Source: Duganella sp. CF517 (GTDB lineage Bacteria; Pseudomonadota; Gammaproteobacteria; Burkholderiales; Burkholderiaceae_D). Taken from it: a stretch of 64,000 nt of DNA. Location: the NCBI RefSeq assembly GCF_900110275.1, contig NZ_FODC01000001.1, positions 1,279,198-1,343,197 of the forward strand, written 5' to 3'. The notes under the pieces were generated by a model. The model was not told where the DNA came from, searched no databases, and saw nothing but the letters and a program-made list of their open reading frames with translations. How positions within the stretch are numbered: the first letter of the stretch is position 1; every line of letters begins with the position of its first letter. A program made the translations under genes and the position numbers. Positions 1-8,975 of this stretch are shown here, in pieces.

Positions 1-621
<621 letters not shown>

Positions 622-643
622 TCCGCCGGTCTCACGCTAAAGG

Positions 644-678
644 CACCCTGCCCGCTTCGGCGGCAGGGTGTTTTTTTT
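644..678 (+). terminator. Rho-independent terminator of the aconitase gene
   Basis: A perfect 9-bp stem (CACCCTGCC, 644-652, pairing with 662-670) closes a short CG-rich loop and is followed by eight T residues at 671-678. It lies 22 bases after the aconitase stop codon. Confidence 0.92.
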
Positions 679-809
679 CGTCCCGCATACCCTGTCGGGA
701 AGAACGTGAAAGGTGTTGGGAGAAAAGCAATCGCCGTCGTACACTGGTCGAACTTTCCTGGCGGCCACCGTTTCAGCGCCCCACCGTAATCCACCATTGG
801 AAACAGACT

Positions 810-1172
810 ATGTCGAGAAAGAGGCACCGAAATCACGTGTCCGCGCCCAAGCCAGCCAATCCGGGCGCTGACACTCCGTCGCAATCCACGCCGAACGGTC
901 AGCCGGTGCCAACCAGCATGCCTGCGCTGGTGTCGCTTGTCGTGTTGCTGGCGGCTATCGCGCTTACGGTGTGGGTTGGAAAAGACCTGTACGCGATTGT
1001 TGTCGAAGGCGAGATATGCAGACCTCGGTACCGCTGTCAAACATGGTCATCCAACCCGGTGTCGCTTGGCGTTCAGTGCCTGGGTTTTACTCTGCTCATG
1101 ACGATTTTCGTGGGTTTGGCGTATGGCGCGCTGAAATTGCTGATGGGATCGGCGAACGACGATCCCGCATGA
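810..1172 (+). CDS. Small two-TM membrane protein, unknown function
   Basis: A 120-residue protein with a basic, Pro/Ser/Thr-rich N-terminal tail (residues 1-37), a hydrophobic segment at about 39-58, a short loop with two cysteines (EICRPRYRC), and a second hydrophobic segment at about 86-112. It therefore looks like an inner-membrane protein with two membrane spans. I do not recognise a family. The gene stands alone between the aconitase terminator and the DUF2863-like gene. Other frames across the region have no such clear membrane pattern. Confidence 0.6.
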   Translation: MSRKRHRNHVSAPKPANPGADTPSQSTPNGQPVPTSMPALVSLVVLLAAIALTVWVGKDLYAIVVEGEICRPRYRCQTWSSNPVSLGVQCLGFTLLMTIFVGLAYGALKLLMGSANDDPA

Positions 1173-1426
1173 CGAGCTTGCTCTCGAACCTCCTGGCCGG
1201 CGATGACGGCGGCGCGGGCGGACGCGTTGGCGTCCGCGTAAAGGCAACGGCCCTGTCCATGCGCCGGCAGCAAGGCCGGCGGTGGCGCGCGGACTTGTTT
1301 TCCGCCCCGCTGTCCCGAACTAATACGGGTTAGCCGGGCGAATCAACTACAATACGTGTCATAAGGGTTATCATCTGCATGACTGATCCGCTTTTTTCAC
1401 TAATTTTATAAGACTCTTATTGCGCT

Positions 1427-2698
1427 ATGCGTCGTCCATCTAAAGATTCATCCCATAAATTGTCTGTCGAAAGCCAGCGTCTCGTCACCTACGCCCAGGC
1501 GGTCGGTCAGGCGGCCAGCCGGCTCGAAGAGCGGTCGTGGGAACACAACCTCGATGCACAGCTCCAGAAACTTCTCAAAACCGGCCATCAGGACACCATC
1601 GACGCCACGCTCAACGCGCTGTTCAAGGAAGACTTGAACGCCTACGACGTGCTGATGGATGGCGTCGAAGCGGTCAGCGAATCGAGCAGCATCACCATCG
1701 ACACCGCCGACGGCGTGGCCAAGCAATACGACGTGCTACTGGTGGCCGCGCCGATCCTGGCGTGGACCCGCTTCTCGATCGCCTCGGGCGCGATCCCGGC
1801 CGACATCCTGCAAACCTTGTCGGCGCATTTCAGCGCCCACCTGCTGGCCGACGGCACGCGCATGGCGATGTCGCCGACCTTGTTCTCGATCGACCAGCTG
1901 CCGCGCAGCCACGTCGAGACCTACGGCAAGGTGCACAAGCTGGCGCAAGCCGCGATCAAGGGTACCGTGCTCAAGGCCGACACCAAGGTGCCGGAGACGG
2001 CGCCGTTCCTGGCCGATACGCGCTACCTGCTGGTGGCGGTGGTGGCACCGGCCGGCGCCCCGCTGTTCCGCTGGCAGATGCCGTCGAATCAAAGCAATTT
2101 CGCCAACGAGCGCGCCACCGCGCTGGAGCAATGGCGCGAGCAGGTCACGCCGACGGTCACCCGTCTGCTGCCGGGCTGCGGCATCGAGCTGCTGCTGCCG
2201 GAGGCCTACTACATGGCGTGCCGCGAGGCGGACAAACTGATCCGTCCGGTGTCGATCCGCGCCGCCGTGCACTACCTGACGCATACCCTGGCGGTCGAAC
2301 CGTCGGAGCTGCGCGCGGTCATCGCCGGCTTCGGCGAGGAAAACGCCGACGGCCAGATCGACGAGTACCGCGTGGCGTTCACGCAGCGCTCGACGCCGGA
2401 CGTGATCTACGGCGTGGTGTGGCCGCTGTACGGACAGGAAGACGAGGAAGGCACGCCGCCGGAAGGCCCACTGCAAGGCGGTCCGGGCGGCGTGGTGCAG
2501 AAGCCGGTGACGCCGGTGGAAGAGATCGTCGAGCACCTGAACGCCGCCGGCATCACGCAGATCAAGAAGCACGCGGAACGCTATGTGGCCGAGTTCTGCG
2601 ATGATTGCGGCGCGCCGTTGTTCGCCGACCCGGTCGGCGAACTGGCGCATGCCGAAATGCCGGAAGACGCGCCCAGCGGCACCGAGCATTTCCATTAA
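1427..2698 (+). CDS. DUF2863-like family protein
   Basis: A 423-residue soluble protein starting MRRPSKDSSHKLS. From memory it resembles the betaproteobacterial DUF2863 family in length, the MRRPSK-type start and an acidic C-terminal part; this was not searched. The C-terminus holds a C-x2-C pair (EFCDDCGAPLF) that could bind a metal. No catalytic motif is visible and the function of the family is unknown. It is monocistronic: 254 non-coding bases precede it and a hairpin terminator follows at once. Confidence 0.72.
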   Translation: MRRPSKDSSHKLSVESQRLVTYAQAVGQAASRLEERSWEHNLDAQLQKLLKTGHQDTIDATLNALFKEDLNAYDVLMDGVEAVSESSSITIDTADGVAKQYDVLLVAAPILAWTRFSIASGAIPADILQTLSAHFSAHLLADGTRMAMSPTLFSIDQLPRSHVETYGKVHKLAQAAIKGTVLKADTKVPETAPFLADTRYLLVAVVAPAGAPLFRWQMPSNQSNFANERATALEQWREQVTPTVTRLLPGCGIELLLPEAYYMACREADKLIRPVSIRAAVHYLTHTLAVEPSELRAVIAGFGEENADGQIDEYRVAFTQRSTPDVIYGVVWPLYGQEDEEGTPPEGPLQGGPGGVVQKPVTPVEEIVEHLNAAGITQIKKHAERYVAEFCDDCGAPLFADPVGELAHAEMPEDAPSGTEHFH

Positions 2699-2703
2699 TA
2701 AAA

Positions 2704-2727
2704 AAAGCCCTTCGGGGCTTTTTTTAT
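2704..2727. terminator. Bidirectional Rho-independent terminator
   Basis: Stem AGCCC/GGGCT around a TTCG loop (2706-2719) is flanked by an A-run on the left and a T-run on the right, so it can stop transcription from both sides. It separates the convergent genes ending at 2698 (+) and 2724 (-). Confidence 0.85.
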
Positions 2728-3017
2728 TTTGGCGTTGGTTGTGGTTGTGGTTGTGGTTGCGGAAGATACATGACAATTGGCGCCTGGCGCTGCGGTGCGG
2801 GCTGCGCCGCCGGCCGCGTCTCGAACGATCTGCTGGCCGCGAAATACAAGCCGCCGAACCCAATGAACATGCCGATCATCGATGCCACCATCCAGCGGTA
2901 GCCCTCGGCCGACATCTTATGCATTTCAGCGCGCAAGACCTCGATATCGGCCTTCGTCGCTAACGTCGGCACGATTGCATCGATATGCGCCTTGAGCGCT
3001 GCAACTTCGCTGTCCAT
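2724..3017 (-). CDS. Coiled-coil, single-TM protein with Pro-Gln repeat tail
   Basis: A 97-residue protein. Residues 1-38 form a heptad-rich helix (TKADIEVLRAEMHKM resembles the coiled-coil of small bdcA/DUF1640-like proteins), residues 43-62 are a membrane segment, and the C-terminus ends in a low-complexity PQPQPQPQPTPK tail. The tail is encoded by a tandem hexanucleotide repeat at about 2731-2760, which could vary in length by slippage. The topology suggests a small membrane-anchored protein; no function can be assigned. Confidence 0.6.
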   Translation of the reverse strand: MDSEVAALKAHIDAIVPTLATKADIEVLRAEMHKMSAEGYRWMVASMIGMFIGFGGLYFAASRSFETRPAAQPAPQRQAPIVMYLPQPQPQPQPTPK

Positions 3018-3045
3018 ACCATCAGCCTAGACCACATCCGGCCCA

Positions 3046-3510
3046 CTACCAAGCCGAAAACGGGTGCTTGATCAGGCTCGAATTGAGGTAGCGCAGGTCG
3101 TCCGTGACTTCCTGCGCCACCCACTCCGGCTTGTCGAACGCCTGGTCCTCCGAGCCCAATTCGATCTCGGCCACCACCAGCCCGGCGTTGGCGCCGAGGA
3201 ACTCGTCGACCTCCCACACATTGCCGGCGAAGTCGATGCGGCGGCGGTATTTTTCAATCAGCGGCTGCTCGCACAGGCCGTCGAGCAGCTCGGCCGCGTC
3301 GGCCATCGGGATCGGGTACTCCCACTCGCCGCGCGTGGCGCCGACGTTGCGGCCCTTGATCGTCATCACCGCCCGCTCGCCCTCGATGCGCACGCGCACC
3401 ACCCGCTCCTTATGAGACGACAAATACCCCTGGCGAAAGAACACCGGCTCGCCAAGGGACTTCCACGCGTCGCCGCGCACCAGGAACTTGCGCTCGATCT
3501 CGACGCCCAC
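3046..3510 (-). CDS. CYTH-domain protein (triphosphate tunnel metalloenzyme)
   Basis: A 154-residue protein starting from GTG at 3510, which gives MGVEIERKFLV, the canonical ExExK start of CYTH proteins. Further basic and acidic tunnel residues follow (RVRIEGERAVMTIK, YRRRID, VDEFLG, VVAEIELGSEDQAF). Members hydrolyse inorganic triphosphate or act on other triphosphates with Mg2+ or Mn2+. The GTG lies two bases after the TGA of the upstream carboxypeptidase, so the two are co-translated. An upstream ATG at 3654 would add residues unlike the family, from inside the peptidase gene, and was rejected. Confidence 0.88.
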   Translation of the reverse strand: MGVEIERKFLVRGDAWKSLGEPVFFRQGYLSSHKERVVRVRIEGERAVMTIKGRNVGATRGEWEYPIPMADAAELLDGLCEQPLIEKYRRRIDFAGNVWEVDEFLGANAGLVVAEIELGSEDQAFDKPEWVAQEVTDDLRYLNSSLIKHPFSAW

Positions 3511-3512
3511 GA

Positions 3513-4640
3513 TCAGTAATCGTCCAGCGACAGCAGGATCGGCTGCAGGATCGCCGCGCCGAGCGCCGCGCTGCGCGCACCGTTCCAGCCCACGTGCGGA
3601 TCGGGCAGATCGGCGTTGTCCTTGAACGGCATCTCCAACGTCAGCGCCAGGCAACCGAAGTGGTGGCCAACATACTTGGACGCCAACGTCAGCATGTCTT
3701 CCTTGTACTTGCTGGCCGCGTAGCCGACCTTGTCCTGGAAGTCCGGGCTGGCGTTTTTATAGCGGTCGATGAAGGCCTGCTGCTTGGCGCGGCGCTCGTC
3801 GCTGAAGTTCTCCAGCATCTCGTTACCGGCCACGAAGTTGTACGGCAGCGCCTCGTCGCCATGGATATCGAAGAACATGTCGATGCCGGTCTCGTGCATC
3901 TTCTGCTTCACGTACAGCACTTCCGGGCTGCGCTCGGCCGATGGCGTCATCCACTCGCGATTGAGGTTGGCGCCGGCGGCGTTGGTGCGCAGGTTGCCGC
4001 GCACCGAACCGTCCGGATTCATGTTCGGCACGATGTAGAACACGCAGCGCTGCAGCAGCTTGCGCGAGATGGGGTTCGAGTCGTCCAGCAGCGTATCGAT
4101 CAGGCCTTCGATGAACCACTCGGCCATCGACTCGCCCGGATGCTGGCGCGCGATGAACCAGATTTTCTTTTCCGCTTCCGGCTTGCCGATGACAACCAGG
4201 TTCATGTCGCGGCCGTCGACGGTGCTGCCCAGATCGAGCACGCGCGCCAACGGATTCTCCGCCACTTCGCCCAGCAGGCGCAGATGGCGCTCGAACGAAT
4301 ACGGCTCGAAGTAGGCGTAGTAGACGCTGTCGAGGTCCGGCGTGTGGCGGATCGTCATGACGGCGCCGTCGAACGTGGTCGGCACGCGGAACCAGTTCTC
4401 GCTATCGTAGCTGGCCACGGCCTGGTAGTTCTCGTAGCCCTTGGCGTAGGTCGCCTGGCCGGCGTTGAGGAAGCGCATCGTCACCTGCTGGCCGCGCGCG
4501 CCCTGCAGGCGGAAGTGAAACCATTGGTGGATGTCCGCGTGCGAGTCCTTGCGCAGATTCAGTTCGATGGTGGCGGCGCTGTCGGCGCGCAGCACCTCGA
4601 TGGCGCCGGAGTCGAAGTTCTGGCTGATTTTGATGGTCAT
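3513..4640 (-). CDS. M14-family zinc carboxypeptidase (cytosolic type)
   Basis: A 375-residue protein without a signal peptide. An N-terminal beta-sandwich domain (residues 1-115) precedes the M14 catalytic domain. The zinc ligands are visible as H167-P-G-E170 (RQHPGES) and H261 (FFDIHGDE). Substrate residues lie in the NLNRE motif near 227-230, and the general base is E337 (LTLEMPF). This arrangement matches bacterial cytosolic carboxypeptidase-like (M14-CCP) enzymes. The substrate is unknown. It is coupled to the downstream CYTH gene. Confidence 0.9.
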   Translation of the reverse strand: MTIKISQNFDSGAIEVLRADSAATIELNLRKDSHADIHQWFHFRLQGARGQQVTMRFLNAGQATYAKGYENYQAVASYDSENWFRVPTTFDGAVMTIRHTPDLDSVYYAYFEPYSFERHLRLLGEVAENPLARVLDLGSTVDGRDMNLVVIGKPEAEKKIWFIARQHPGESMAEWFIEGLIDTLLDDSNPISRKLLQRCVFYIVPNMNPDGSVRGNLRTNAAGANLNREWMTPSAERSPEVLYVKQKMHETGIDMFFDIHGDEALPYNFVAGNEMLENFSDERRAKQQAFIDRYKNASPDFQDKVGYAASKYKEDMLTLASKYVGHHFGCLALTLEMPFKDNADLPDPHVGWNGARSAALGAAILQPILLSLDDY

Positions 4641-4700
4641 GTCGATCCAATATAAGTGAATACCGATGACGCTATTTTACCAGCCGTGGCGCGTAAAGAT

Positions 4701-4790
4701 CCGTAGGGCGGATTAGGCGGAACGCCGTCATCGGCCATGCATGCGACGCCGGCGGCGCATGCATTGGCCGATTACGCTGCGCTAATCCGC
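4701..4790. repeat. Dispersed palindromic element, copy 1
   Basis: A ~90-bp imperfect palindrome. The left arm contains GTAGGGCGGATTAGGCGGAA and the right arm contains GCTGCGCTAATCCGC; the centre carries ATGCATGCG-type half-repeats. The same element, in the opposite orientation, is at 17,901-17,992. Both copies lie in intergenic space, here upstream of the carboxypeptidase start (4640) and just after the catalase stop (4809). This fits a non-autonomous dispersed repeat that can fold as a long hairpin. Confidence 0.85.
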
Positions 4791-4808
4791 AGTGCGCGAC
4801 TCCCCGGC

Positions 4809-6272
4809 TCAGGCCAGGTCGACGCCCTTGGCCTTGAGCGCCGCCCGCACGCCCGCGCCGTATGCCGGATCGGCCTGGTCGAAGTGAGCCAGCTGGCGGG
4901 CGATGATCTCGGCGTTCACCTGGCTCAACGGACCTGCGATGTTGTTGAACAGGTTGAGCTTTTCCTCGGCCGGCAGCAGGCGGAACAGATTACCGGCCTG
5001 CGTGTAATCGTCTTCCTTGCCGCGACCGTCATAGCGCGCCGCGCCGCCGTCCAGCGCCAGCGCCGGTTCGCCGTTGCCGAGGCCTTGCGGATTGCTGCCG
5101 TTCGAGTCGACCGGCTGGTAGTTACGCGCCGAGCCGCCGTTGGCGATCGCCATCGCGCCGTCGCGCTGCTGGTTGTGCACCGGGCAGCGTGGCGCGTTGA
5201 CCGGCAGGTGCTGGTGGTTGGTGCCGACGCGGTACAACTGGGCGTCGTGGTAGGCGAACAGGCGCGCCTGCAGCATCTTGTCCGGCGAGTAGCCCAGGCC
5301 CGGCACCACGTTTGACGGCGACAACGCCGCCTGCTCCACTTCCGCGTGGTAGTTCAGCGGGTTGCGGTTCAACTCGAACACGCCCACCGGAATCAGCGGG
5401 AAGTCCTTGTGCGGCCACACCTTGGTCAGGTCGAACGGGTTCCAGCCGGTGCGCGCTTCCCACGCGGCCAGTTCCACCTCCGTCGCTACCTGCAGCTTCA
5501 CCTCCCACTGCGGGAAGTCGCCGGCGGCGATGGCGCCGAACAGGTCGCGCTGCGCGTAGTCCGGGTCTTCACCGGCCAGGCGGCTCGCCTCGGACGCGGG
5601 CAGGTTCTTGATGCCTTGCTTGGTCTTCAGGTGCCATTTGCAGTACACACGCTCGCCGGCATCGTTGATCAAGCTGAAGGTGTGGCTGCCGAAACCGTCC
5701 ATGTGGCGGTAGCCGTCCGGCGTGCCGCGGTCCGAAAACAGCATCGTCACCTGGTGCAGGCTTTCCGGGGTCTTGCTCCAGAAGTCGAACATCATCGTCG
5801 GCGACTTCAGGTTGGTTTGCGGGTCGCGCTTTTGCGTGTGGATGAAGTCCGGGAACTTGATTCCGTCCTTGATGAAGAACATCGGCGTGTTGTTGCCGAC
5901 CAGGTCCCAGTTGCCTTCTTCGGTGTAGAAGCGCATGGCGAATCCGCGCGGATCGCGCTCGGTGTCGGCGCTGCCCTTTTCGCCGCCGACGGTGGAAAAG
6001 CGCACGAAGGTATCGGTCTGCTTGCCGATCGCCGAGAACAGCTTCGCCTTGGTGAATCTGGTGATGTCGTGGGTGACGGTGAAGGTGCCGTAGGCGCCCG
6101 AACCTTTGGCGTGGACCACGCGCTCCGGAATGCGCTCGCGGTTGAAGTGCTGCAGCTTCTCGATCAGGTGGAAGTCCTGCAGCAGCAACGGGCCGCGCGG
6201 GCCCGCGCTGATGGAATTCTGGTTGTCGGCGACCGGGATGCCGGACGCGGTGGTGATAGGTGGCTGGCTCAT
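4809..6272 (-). CDS. katA: Monofunctional haem catalase (small-subunit clade)
   Basis: A 487-residue catalase that dismutates H2O2. Catalytic H54 (RVVHAKGSGAYGTF), N127 (LVGNNTPMFF) and the proximal haem ligand Y341 (RLFAYHDAQLYRVG) are all present. The length fits clade 3 small-subunit catalases, and there is no signal peptide. An RBS-like GAGGA precedes the ATG. Paired ATAG-N7-CTAT sites upstream suggest peroxide control by OxyR, whose gene is not in this window. Confidence 0.96.
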   Translation of the reverse strand: MSQPPITTASGIPVADNQNSISAGPRGPLLLQDFHLIEKLQHFNRERIPERVVHAKGSGAYGTFTVTHDITRFTKAKLFSAIGKQTDTFVRFSTVGGEKGSADTERDPRGFAMRFYTEEGNWDLVGNNTPMFFIKDGIKFPDFIHTQKRDPQTNLKSPTMMFDFWSKTPESLHQVTMLFSDRGTPDGYRHMDGFGSHTFSLINDAGERVYCKWHLKTKQGIKNLPASEASRLAGEDPDYAQRDLFGAIAAGDFPQWEVKLQVATEVELAAWEARTGWNPFDLTKVWPHKDFPLIPVGVFELNRNPLNYHAEVEQAALSPSNVVPGLGYSPDKMLQARLFAYHDAQLYRVGTNHQHLPVNAPRCPVHNQQRDGAMAIANGGSARNYQPVDSNGSNPQGLGNGEPALALDGGAARYDGRGKEDDYTQAGNLFRLLPAEEKLNLFNNIAGPLSQVNAEIIARQLAHFDQADPAYGAGVRAALKAKGVDLA

Positions 6273-6288
6273 GCTTGGGTCCTCGTTG

Positions 6289-6356
6289 ATAGTATGGGAC
6301 TATTGTAACGAGGCAAATCCATAGTTCAAAGCTATATAAAACTATGGATTTGATAG
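6289..6356 (-). promoter_or_regulatory. Candidate OxyR-type operator region of katA
   Basis: Two ATAG-N7-CTAT half-operators are seen at 6289-6303 and 6321-6335, and a CTAT-N7-ATAG at 6342-6356. The region also holds a perfect 13-bp inverted repeat (CAAATCCATAGTT, 6314-6326, with 6340-6352). OxyR binds tandem ATAG-N7-CTAT elements, though the spacing here (32 bases between starts) is not the classic 22, so the match is suggestive only. Confidence 0.45.
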
Positions 6357-6376
6357 CCAAAGACAATAAGCCGTGC

Positions 6377-8947
6377 TTACACCTCCGCGATGCGTTTGGC
6401 GATGTGCGCCAGCGCGTCTTCCACCTGGTCGATCAGGATCAGGCACAGGTCGCCCTCGCCCAGGCGCGCCAGCGCCGTGTCGATGGCCAGGAACTCGCCG
6501 TAGATTTCCTGCACGTGCGAGGTGCGCGGCGCGCCGTCCAGGCCGGAACGCAGCAAGGCCACCACTTCGCCGTCGACCCGTCCGCGCTGGCACTGGTCTT
6601 CGTACAGGATCACGTCGTCGAAGGCGCGGCCGAGGATCTCGGTCTGCTGCGTGATGTCCTGGTCGCGGCGGTCGCCGGCGCCGGAGATCACCACCGCGCG
6701 GCGCTTGGCCGGCATGGTCTCCACCGCCTGCACCAGCGCCAGGATGGCGTCCGGATTGTGGCCGTAGTCGGCGATCACGGTCGCGCCCTTGTAATCGAAG
6801 ACGTTGAAACGGCCCGGCGCGTTGTCCGAATCGTTGGCGAAGGTCTTCAGGCCGAGACGGATGGCGTCCCAGCTGATGCCCACGCCCCACGCGGCGGCCA
6901 CCGAGGCCATCACGTTTTCGACCTGGAAGCCGATCGCGCCGTTGCGGGTGATCGGCACCTGCGACAGCGCGATCTTGTTCAACTCCTTGCCCTCGGCCGC
7001 GACGATATGGCCGTCCTCGACGTACACGGTGCGGCTGCCCTGCGCGCGATGGGTGGCGATCACCGGGTGGCCGCGGTCGGCGCCGAAGAAGATCACCTTG
7101 CCGCGGCAGGTGGCCGCCATGCCGGCGACGATCGGATCGACCGCGTTGAGCACCGCGAAGCCGCTTTCGGAGACGTTTTGCACGATTACGCGCTTGAGCA
7201 CCGCCAGGTCTTCGACCGTGGTGATGTAGTTCAAACCGAGATGGTCGCCGCTGCCGATGTTGGTGACCACCGCCACCTGGCAGCGGTCGAAGGCCAGGCC
7301 TTCGCGCAGCACGCCGCCGCGCGCGGTTTCGAACACCGCCGCGTCGACATCGGGATGCAGCAGCACGTTGCGGGCGCTGCGCGGACCGCTGCAGTCGCCG
7401 CTGTCGGTCTGGCGGCCTTCGATATACACGCCGTCGGTGTTGGTCATGCCGGTGCGCAGGCCGCTGGCCGTCAGCAGGTGGGCGATCAGGCGCACGGTGG
7501 TGGTCTTGCCGTTGGTGCCGGTGACGGCGACCACGGGAATGCGGCCGTTCTCGCCCGGCGCGAACATGGTGTTGACGATCGCCTCGCCAACGGCGCGGCC
7601 CTTGCCGTACGACGGCGCGATGTGCATGCGCAGGCCGGGGGCGGCGTTGACTTCGACCACGCCGCCGCGCTGGTTGTCGAACGGTTGCAGCACGCCTTCG
7701 CACACCACGTCGACGCCGCAGATATCGAGGCCGATCATTTGCGCCGCCTCGACCGCGCGCGCCGCCACTTCAGGGTGCACGTCGTCGGTGACGTCGGTGG
7801 CGGTGCCGCCGGTCGACAGGTTGGCGTTGTTGCGCAGGATGACGCGCTGGCCCTTGGCCGGCACGGAGTCGGCGTCCAGGTCCTGCAGCGCCAGGCGCGC
7901 CAGGGCGATGTCGTCGAAACGGATCTTGGTCAGCGAGGTCGAATGACCGCTGCCGCGGCGCGGATCGGCGTTGACGATGTCGACCAGCTCGCGCACCGTG
8001 TGGGTGCCGTCGCCGACCACTTGCGGCGGATCGCGGCGCGCGGCGGCGATCAGCTTGTTGCCGATGACGAGCAGGCGGAAATCGTGGCCCGGCAGGTAAC
8101 GCTCGACCATGATGTCGTCGCGGAATTCGCGCGCGGTGTTGAAGGCCTGCGCCAGATGCTCCTTGGTCATCACGTTGACGGTGACGCCCTTGCCCTGGTT
8201 GCCGTCCTTCGGCTTGACCACGACGGGCAGGCCGATCTCCTGCGCGGCGGCCCAGGCGTCCTCGATATCCTCGACCGAGCGGCCGATCGGCACCGGCACG
8301 CCGGCCGCGTGCAGCAGCTTCTTGGTCAATTCCTTGTCCTGGGCGATCGCTTCGCCGATGGCGCTGGTGCTGTCCATTTCCGCGGCCTGGATGCGGCGCT
8401 GCTTCGAGCCCCAGCCGAACATCACCATGCTGCCCTCGGTCAGGCGGCGGATCGGAATGTCGCGGGCGATGGCGGCGCTGACGATGGCGCCGGTGCTCGG
8501 GCCCAGGCGCACGTCCTCGTCGAGGTCGCGCAGTTCGTTGAGCGCGCCGGTCAGGTCGAACGGGGTGTCGGCCAGCGCGGCGTTGATCAGGTTTTCGGCC
8601 AGGGTCACGGCCAGCAGGCCGACCGCCTCCTCGGTGTATTCGACCACGGTCTGGTAGATGCCTTCTTCCAGCGTGGCGCTGGTGCGGCTGAAGGTGACCG
8701 GGCAGCCGGCCTGCGCCTGCAGGCTGAGGGTCGCCACTTCCAGCACGCGGGCCATCGGCACGGCGTCGGCGCGGCCGGTCGTGCGCAGCGCGCCGATGGC
8801 CGGGAAGCGCGCGTGCAGGCGCTGCTCGAAACCGGGCAGCAGCGCGATCGACTGCTCTTCAGGCGGGCATGAGACGATGACTTCGACCGCCGTGTGATGG
8901 CTCCAGAGATTGGGGCCGCGAAGGGCACGGGTGCGTTTAACTTCCAT
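6377..8947 (-). CDS. cphA: Cyanophycin synthetase CphA1-type
   Basis: An 856-residue enzyme starting MEVKRTRALRGPNLWS; the ATG at 8947 has a GAAG Shine-Dalgarno and begins like its neighbour, so the longer frame to 9004 was rejected. Order of parts: N-terminal domain (1-~160), ATP-grasp domain (~215-470; KPKDGNQGKGVTVN, VEVNAAPGLRMH), and Mur-ligase-like domain with intact Walker A (VTGTNGKTTT, near 471-481) and C-terminal lobe (IADYGHNPDAI). It polymerises Asp and Arg into cyanophycin using ATP. It sits 28 bases downstream of the CphA2-like gene, in one operon. Confidence 0.95.
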   Translation of the reverse strand: MEVKRTRALRGPNLWSHHTAVEVIVSCPPEEQSIALLPGFEQRLHARFPAIGALRTTGRADAVPMARVLEVATLSLQAQAGCPVTFSRTSATLEEGIYQTVVEYTEEAVGLLAVTLAENLINAALADTPFDLTGALNELRDLDEDVRLGPSTGAIVSAAIARDIPIRRLTEGSMVMFGWGSKQRRIQAAEMDSTSAIGEAIAQDKELTKKLLHAAGVPVPIGRSVEDIEDAWAAAQEIGLPVVVKPKDGNQGKGVTVNVMTKEHLAQAFNTAREFRDDIMVERYLPGHDFRLLVIGNKLIAAARRDPPQVVGDGTHTVRELVDIVNADPRRGSGHSTSLTKIRFDDIALARLALQDLDADSVPAKGQRVILRNNANLSTGGTATDVTDDVHPEVAARAVEAAQMIGLDICGVDVVCEGVLQPFDNQRGGVVEVNAAPGLRMHIAPSYGKGRAVGEAIVNTMFAPGENGRIPVVAVTGTNGKTTTVRLIAHLLTASGLRTGMTNTDGVYIEGRQTDSGDCSGPRSARNVLLHPDVDAAVFETARGGVLREGLAFDRCQVAVVTNIGSGDHLGLNYITTVEDLAVLKRVIVQNVSESGFAVLNAVDPIVAGMAATCRGKVIFFGADRGHPVIATHRAQGSRTVYVEDGHIVAAEGKELNKIALSQVPITRNGAIGFQVENVMASVAAAWGVGISWDAIRLGLKTFANDSDNAPGRFNVFDYKGATVIADYGHNPDAILALVQAVETMPAKRRAVVISGAGDRRDQDITQQTEILGRAFDDVILYEDQCQRGRVDGEVVALLRSGLDGAPRTSHVQEIYGEFLAIDTALARLGEGDLCLILIDQVEDALAHIAKRIAEV

Positions 8948-8975
8948 AAATCTTCGTGTTCTTTCAGTGAAGTTA

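Noticed and set aside
6344..8872. Long open frame (842 codons) on the plus strand opposite the cyanophycin synthetase gene
   Set aside because: It mirrors the codon structure of a clear cphA gene, is rich in His, Arg and Asp, and has no recognisable domain. GC-rich DNA gives such antisense frames.
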